From NCBI GenBank assembly GCA_937901225.1, contig CALCGX010000129.1, positions 1-8,253 on the forward strand: a stretch of DNA of 8,253 nucleotides. The letters are read 5' to 3'. A program made the position numbers and the translations under genes. Shown here in pieces: positions 4,698 through 8,253 of this stretch (position 1 is its first letter; each line of letters begins with the position of its first letter). Under the pieces are notes generated by a model. The model worked only from the letters and a program-made list of their open reading frames with translations, made no database searches and had not been told where the DNA came from. The DNA is from an uncultured Bacteroidales bacterium. GTDB taxonomy: Bacteria; Bacteroidota; Bacteroidia; Bacteroidales; Paludibacteraceae.

Positions 4698-7636
4698 TCT
4701 TGTACTTTTTGGCCTAATACCGTGTACATTACTCCATCGCGGATAACCAATACTTGGCCATTGTGGAGAATCTTAGCGGCATGGTTGCCATTCAAGAGGT
4801 CTTGCACTTGCTCAAGGCTGGTAGGAGGATCAATCTCTCCAGTGTGCGCCTTGGTGCGTTTTACAACGAAGGTATTGAACTTATCTGCGCTACCATCAGG
4901 ATTAGCGGTGTAAGACTCTACGGTGATGGTACGATCCTTGACCGTAAAGACAGAGAATGATGGTTTGTCAGGTTGCGCAAACATACCCGTGAAGAGGTCG
5001 AAGTAGTTCTCCACTTGGTGAGCAGCAAAGTCTTCGTTCATCTCCTCCTTGGTGTATGGCCAGTAGCGTTTGTGACCGCAGGTAGAACCGATGAAGTACA
5101 TAGCGCCATTGTCCACGGTGTAAGTACCACCCTTGTAGCCCGACTCACTTACACTGGTAGAAACTACCTCGCGATCAGCAATATCTTCCAAGATTGGTTT
5201 GCGGGTATCGGCATCCACAGGACCCATCACCTCGTAGCAGTGGTCGTGACCTTGGATAACAAAGTCGATCTCGCACTCTTTGATTACAGGCAAGAGGGTA
5301 GCACGGAGGAGCGGACCCATATCGTCGTCTTGGTGGCTTGAACCAGAGAAGATGTTGTAGTGCACAAGACCTACACGGAGTTTTGCCTCTGGGTGTGCAG
5401 CTACTTGCTCCTTGAACCAATTGCCTACGTGGTTGGTGAGGTAAACAGAAGTGAGGTTGTCGTAGCTATGGGTACCTTTCCAATAGTCTTGCAATGAGAA
5501 GACGAGGAAGAGCACATCACCATACATGAATGAGTAGGTGGTAGCATCGAGTTGCTCATCAATAGCAGCCTCAGCAGCATCGTGGAAAGTCTTGTCGGTA
5601 TTGAAGTGGTATTGGAAGTTGGTACCGTAGGTCACATCGTGGTTACCGTCGGTAGGTACGATAGGCATTTGGTATGCCATAGGGCGAAGCGCTTCTTCGA
5701 AGAGGCGTTCCCACTCCCACTCGGAGCTACAGTAGTTCTCTACGAAGTCACCAGGGAAGGCGCAGAACTTCGCATTAGGCGCAATCTTGAGGGCTGCGCG
5801 CGCTGCTGCGTTAGCATCGTCGATGTATGCTTGTGACTCGATGTGGGAGTCACTCATGTAGATGAAGCTAAACTCGTTGGTCTTCTCAGGAGCAGTGATG
5901 AATGTACCCATTTCGCTCCAATAGCCGTCCACACCTACGCGGTAGGTATAAGTGGTATTAGGAGTAAGATCGGTAGCGATGGCCTTGTGGCTGATGTAGG
6001 TATGCGAGATATCCTTAGGCAATTTAGCTTTCCATTCGATACCAGAATCATCTACGATATATGGGAGTGCATTTGTACTCTCGGTAGTAGCCTCGACGGT
6101 AATCGCATTGGCAAAGTCAGCCTCAGTGGCATTCGCCTTGGCAACGAGTTGTACTACGCCATTCTCGGTCATGGTCTCGTTGGTAAACCAAGCGAAAGCC
6201 ATGTTGGTGCGTGGGTCGCCGTTGATATTGACTACCACGTCGTATGGTGCTTGGTATGGTTGGAGCGCATCAATCTTCGCTTGCAAAGCGGCTACGTTGG
6301 CAGCAGTAGAGTCGCGACGCGCAGCCTCTTTTGCAATCAAGAATTGGATGTATGAAGGTACTGTATAGTCCTCTGCGCTATAATTAGCATCAGCCTCAAC
6401 CACCAATGGGTGGTAAACTTTTTGCTCTACATCAAGCGATGCGGTAGCTTGGAAACCACCGTCTTCGGTAGTAACAGTAATGGTAGTATTACCTGGCTTC
6501 AAACCAATGACAGTACCATTGTTGAGCGAAGCAATTGTTGGGTCTGCAATAGTCCAAGTGATATTGCGGTTGGTTGCCGTAGCAGGAGAGATAACCGCCT
6601 CGATTTGTACAGTATCTGAGGTATAGATATGGAGCGCAGAAGGATTGAGTTCCACACCAGTAACAGCCACCAATTCAGCTTCACCCCAACGGGTATCGCC
6701 TAAGTGCTTGCCATCGGTGCCCGCATTGAGTGCAGGTGAGCCCGGACGGAGGTTAAAGTTACCACCCTCTGGATATACAAACAACGGGTCTGAAGTGAGG
6801 CAGCCAGTATAGGTAGGTCCTGATTTAGCTTTACCATTGTAATAAATGGTATTAGTTACTTGTCCACCATAAATATAGAATGCATATTGATCTGTATTTT
6901 CAGAGTAAGCTACAATACTATTGGTGATGTTCAAATCATCCGTTTTACGAATAGTGATACCACCGAGATCTGGCGTTGTACAATCGTACATGGTGATGTG
7001 ATCAATGACAATTTTGTTTTGCATACCAGTAGCTTCGCTGCGCGAACTAACATGAATCACACCCACATACTCATCTTCTACAAGGTTATAGAGGGTGCTG
7101 TTCTTCATCTCAAAATAGCCACAAGAGTGTTCTCCTGCAGGAGCATCATCGTTGAAGTAAATAGCACTACCTGCTGCATCATGGAAGATACAATTCTCAA
7201 TCAACACAGAATCTACGTGGGTATTTTCCTCGTAGTGATTGGAGATTGCCCAATACATCCAACCTGTAAACTCACAGTTCTTGAAGGTGTATGTACCAGC
7301 ATCACTACCAAATGAGCTAATAGGATAATAGCAAACATCTGTACCATCAATGGTAATACCATCAAAGGTAATATCAGCATACAATTCGAAAGTGGTCCAT
7401 GCGCCAGTTAATTTGATTACTGGTTTTGCACCGTCAGCAGCCTTAAGCACGATGCCTGGCTTTTCAAACTTAATCGAATATGCCTCTTCATACACACCAT
7501 CAGTCAGGATGAGGGTATCAGCCTGGGTTAGGCACCATGAGAGAGAGTTTGCCGCAGGAGTACAAGTGTGTACCGCAGCTTGCGCTGTAAAACAGAGCGT
7601 CAGCGCAGCAATAAAAAGAAGTAAAGATTTACGCAT
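4694..7636 (-). CDS. Secreted beta-helix / BIG2 / calcineurin-like metallophosphoesterase protein
   Basis: A 980-aa exported protein. Residues 1-20 form a Sec signal peptide ending AQA. About 25-318 is a right-handed beta-helix of the pectate-lyase type (FDGITIDG, FKNCEFTG, IENCIFHDAAGSAIYF), closed by the typical DPLF...NLRPGSPALNAGTD segment (283-308). A BIG2 Ig-like domain spans about 323-405 (NITWTIADPTIASL, GLKPGNTTITV). A helical FIVAR-like segment follows (about 415-460), then a fibronectin-like domain of the purple-acid-phosphatase N-terminal type (about 465-580). The metallophosphoesterase (590-910) has all metal motifs: DSH 596-598, GD 629-630, GNHD 664-667, His759 and GHDH 796-799. 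The tyrosine of purple acid phosphatases is absent (GDFVE), so a general calcineurin-like di-metal site is expected. The tail ends VMYTVLGQKV, somewhat like type IX secretion C-termini. The gene has its own promoter and a 506-bp gap after it. The substrate is unknown; glycan binding plus phosphate ester cleavage outside the cell is an inference. Confidence 0.88.
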   Translation of the reverse strand: MRKSLLLFIAALTLCFTAQAAVHTCTPAANSLSWCLTQADTLILTDGVYEEAYSIKFEKPGIVLKAADGAKPVIKLTGAWTTFELYADITFDGITIDGTDVCYYPISSFGSDAGTYTFKNCEFTGWMYWAISNHYEENTHVDSVLIENCIFHDAAGSAIYFNDDAPAGEHSCGYFEMKNSTLYNLVEDEYVGVIHVSSRSEATGMQNKIVIDHITMYDCTTPDLGGITIRKTDDLNITNSIVAYSENTDQYAFYIYGGQVTNTIYYNGKAKSGPTYTGCLTSDPLFVYPEGGNFNLRPGSPALNAGTDGKHLGDTRWGEAELVAVTGVELNPSALHIYTSDTVQIEAVISPATATNRNITWTIADPTIASLNNGTVIGLKPGNTTITVTTEDGGFQATASLDVEQKVYHPLVVEADANYSAEDYTVPSYIQFLIAKEAARRDSTAANVAALQAKIDALQPYQAPYDVVVNINGDPRTNMAFAWFTNETMTENGVVQLVAKANATEADFANAITVEATTESTNALPYIVDDSGIEWKAKLPKDISHTYISHKAIATDLTPNTTYTYRVGVDGYWSEMGTFITAPEKTNEFSFIYMSDSHIESQAYIDDANAAARAALKIAPNAKFCAFPGDFVENYCSSEWEWERLFEEALRPMAYQMPIVPTDGNHDVTYGTNFQYHFNTDKTFHDAAEAAIDEQLDATTYSFMYGDVLFLVFSLQDYWKGTHSYDNLTSVYLTNHVGNWFKEQVAAHPEAKLRVGLVHYNIFSGSSHQDDDMGPLLRATLLPVIKECEIDFVIQGHDHCYEVMGPVDADTRKPILEDIADREVVSTSVSESGYKGGTYTVDNGAMYFIGSTCGHKRYWPYTKEEMNEDFAAHQVENYFDLFTGMFAQPDKPSFSVFTVKDRTITVESYTANPDGSADKFNTFVVKRTKAHTGEIDPPTSLEQVQDLLNGNHAAKILHNGQVLVIRDGVMYTVLGQKVQD

Positions 7637-7701
7637 AATAATTAATGATTTTGATTGTTGTTGATTATGTTCTAAGGAAAAGAATAGTCTATTTCACGAT
7701 G

Positions 7702-7732
7702 CAAAGTTACGATAATAATTTGAATGTGCAAG
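7702..7732 (-). promoter_or_regulatory. Promoter of the beta-helix/phosphoesterase gene
   Basis: On the minus strand the -7 box TAACTTTG (7709-7702) matches TAnnTTTG exactly and is followed by CA, as at the agaS promoter. A one-mismatch -33 box CTTG (7732-7729) lies 19 nt upstream, the normal Bacteroidota spacing. The leader to the ATG at 7636 is about 60 nt, AT-rich and without a Shine-Dalgarno sequence. Confidence 0.7.
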
Positions 7733-7744
7733 CGTTTGGGTGTA

Positions 7745-7773
7745 TCTTTTTTTCATAAAATGTTAAAAAAAGA
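7745..7773. repeat. 9-bp T/A-run inverted repeat between divergent promoters
   Basis: TCTTTTTTT (7745-7753) is inverted as AAAAAAAGA (7765-7773) around 11 nt. It lies between the leftward promoter (7702-7732) and the rightward promoter (7802-7833). The composition is low complexity; it may be only an AT-rich upstream element. Confidence 0.4.
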
Positions 7774-7801
7774 GGAAAAGCGCGGGCTGAGAGGTGAATA
7801 A

Positions 7802-7833
7802 TTTGCATTTTTTCTAGGGTTTTACTAATTTCG
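7802..7833 (+). promoter_or_regulatory. Promoter of the uvrA-like start
   Basis: The -33 box TTTG (7802-7805), a 20-nt spacer and the -7 box TAATTTCG (7826-7833, one mismatch to TAnnTTTG) form a normal Bacteroidota promoter. Transcription would start just before the ATG at 7854, with a leader of only 10-20 nt. Confidence 0.65.
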
Positions 7834-7853
7834 CACGATTAGAATCTACGAGT

Positions 7854-8253
7854 ATGAGCGAAGAGAAATACATCAGCGTCAAGGGAGCGCGCGTCAACAA
7901 TCTGAAGAATATTGAGGTTCCCGGCACTGTTTCTGAAATTGGTGAAGCTGCCTTTGCAGAGTGCAAGAACCTGACTGAAATTGAGATCCCCGAGGGCGTG
8001 ACCGCTATCGGTGACTCTACCTTTAACGGCTGTGAAAGCCTGACCGAAGTGACCATTCCTGAGGGCGTGACTTCCATTGGCGACCGTGCATTCTATGGCT
8101 GCGAGAGCCTGAAGGAAGCAGAGATTCCCAACAGTGTGACCACCATTGGCGACTATGCCTTTGCCGGCTGCAGCGGTCTGACCTCTGCCAACATCCCCGA
8201 GGGTACCACTTCCATCGGTGAGTCTGCCTTTGCCGGCTGTAGCGGCCTGACAG
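7854..8253 (+). CDS. UvrA N-terminus joined in frame to BspA-like leucine-rich repeats (partial, probably chimeric)
   Basis: An open frame from ATG 7854 to the window edge (133 codons, no stop). Residues 1-22 look like the start of UvrA, the excision-repair ATPase, with the conserved GARVNNLKNIEV; the promoter and start codon suit a real uvrA gene. UvrA should continue with IPR and then the Walker A loop (GLSGSGKS). Instead, from about residue 23 the frame reads LRR_5/BspA-type repeats of 23 residues: a partial unit, then full units starting at residues 40, 63, 86 and 109, and a start at 132. A typical unit begins LTEIEIPEGVTAIG and goes on to AF..C. Such repeats occur on secreted or surface proteins, but there is no signal peptide here. 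LKNIEVP fits both UvrA and the LRR consensus, and all leucine codons in the repeats are CTG. An assembly chimera is my first choice; recombination or a real fusion is the alternative. Confidence 0.7.
   Translation, partial: MSEEKYISVKGARVNNLKNIEVPGTVSEIGEAAFAECKNLTEIEIPEGVTAIGDSTFNGCESLTEVTIPEGVTSIGDRAFYGCESLKEAEIPNSVTTIGDYAFAGCSGLTSANIPEGTTSIGESAFAGCSGLT
7971..8253 (+). repeat. 69-bp coding repeats (LRR_5/BspA type)
   Basis: Four full 69-bp units (7971-8039, 8040-8108, 8109-8177, 8178-8246) and the start of a fifth at 8247. Each encodes 23 residues with fixed Leu, Ile, Pro, IG, F and GC positions. The DNA is also alike between units: TTTGCCGGCTG followed by (C/T)AGCGG(T/C)CTGAC occurs at the ends of both the third and fourth units. 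Such arrays are prone to recombination and to collapse or misjoining in short-read assembly. Confidence 0.88.

Noticed and set aside
7971..8253. CRISPR-like or satellite array
   Set aside because: The 69-bp period is in frame and encodes LRR units with conserved residues; there are no spacers.

Overview
The window looks like chromosomal DNA of a Bacteroidales/Bacteroidota bacterium. The support is: promoter -7 boxes of the TAnnTTTG type upstream of several genes, start codons without clear Shine-Dalgarno sequences, AT-rich leaders, a lipoprotein with a Bacteroidota-style lipobox, and a large secreted protein built from beta-helix, BIG2 and metallophosphoesterase domains. All of this is read from the sequence; no database search was run.

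Minus strand, in transcription order (right to left). First comes a 980-aa secreted multidomain protein (4694-7636) with its own promoter near 7702-7732. A 506-bp gene-free stretch follows (4188-4693). It holds a degenerate 9-bp tandem repeat, a pair of 17-bp direct repeats, a 13-bp perfect inverted repeat, an 18-bp LacI-type palindrome and a promoter. After it is a four-gene cluster: an AgaS-type SIS-domain sugar-phosphate deaminase/isomerase (3069-4187), a GatZ/KbaZ-family protein (1795-3033), a PfkB-family sugar kinase (646-1593) and a metal-dependent amidohydrolase lipoprotein (1-613, cut by the window edge).

The cluster reads as amino-sugar (galactosamine/tagatose-type) catabolism. AgaS would turn an amino-sugar phosphate into a ketose phosphate, the PfkB kinase would phosphorylate it, and the GatZ-like protein would act with a class II aldolase or as an epimerase. 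The catalytic aldolase and any transporter or deacetylase are not in the window. Two gene junctions in the cluster (613/646 and 3033/3069) are filled by four copies of the same 7-nt repeat.

Plus strand, right end: a good Bacteroidota promoter (7802-7833) drives an ORF from 7854 that runs off the window. Its first ~22 codons are a UvrA N-terminus (GARVNNLKNIEV). Where the UvrA Walker A region should follow, the frame continues as BspA-like leucine-rich repeats of 23 residues with CTG-only leucine codons. The join falls in a stretch that fits both proteins. This is either an assembly chimera near a contig end or a real gene fusion; I think the chimera is more likely. It is the most striking signal in the window.
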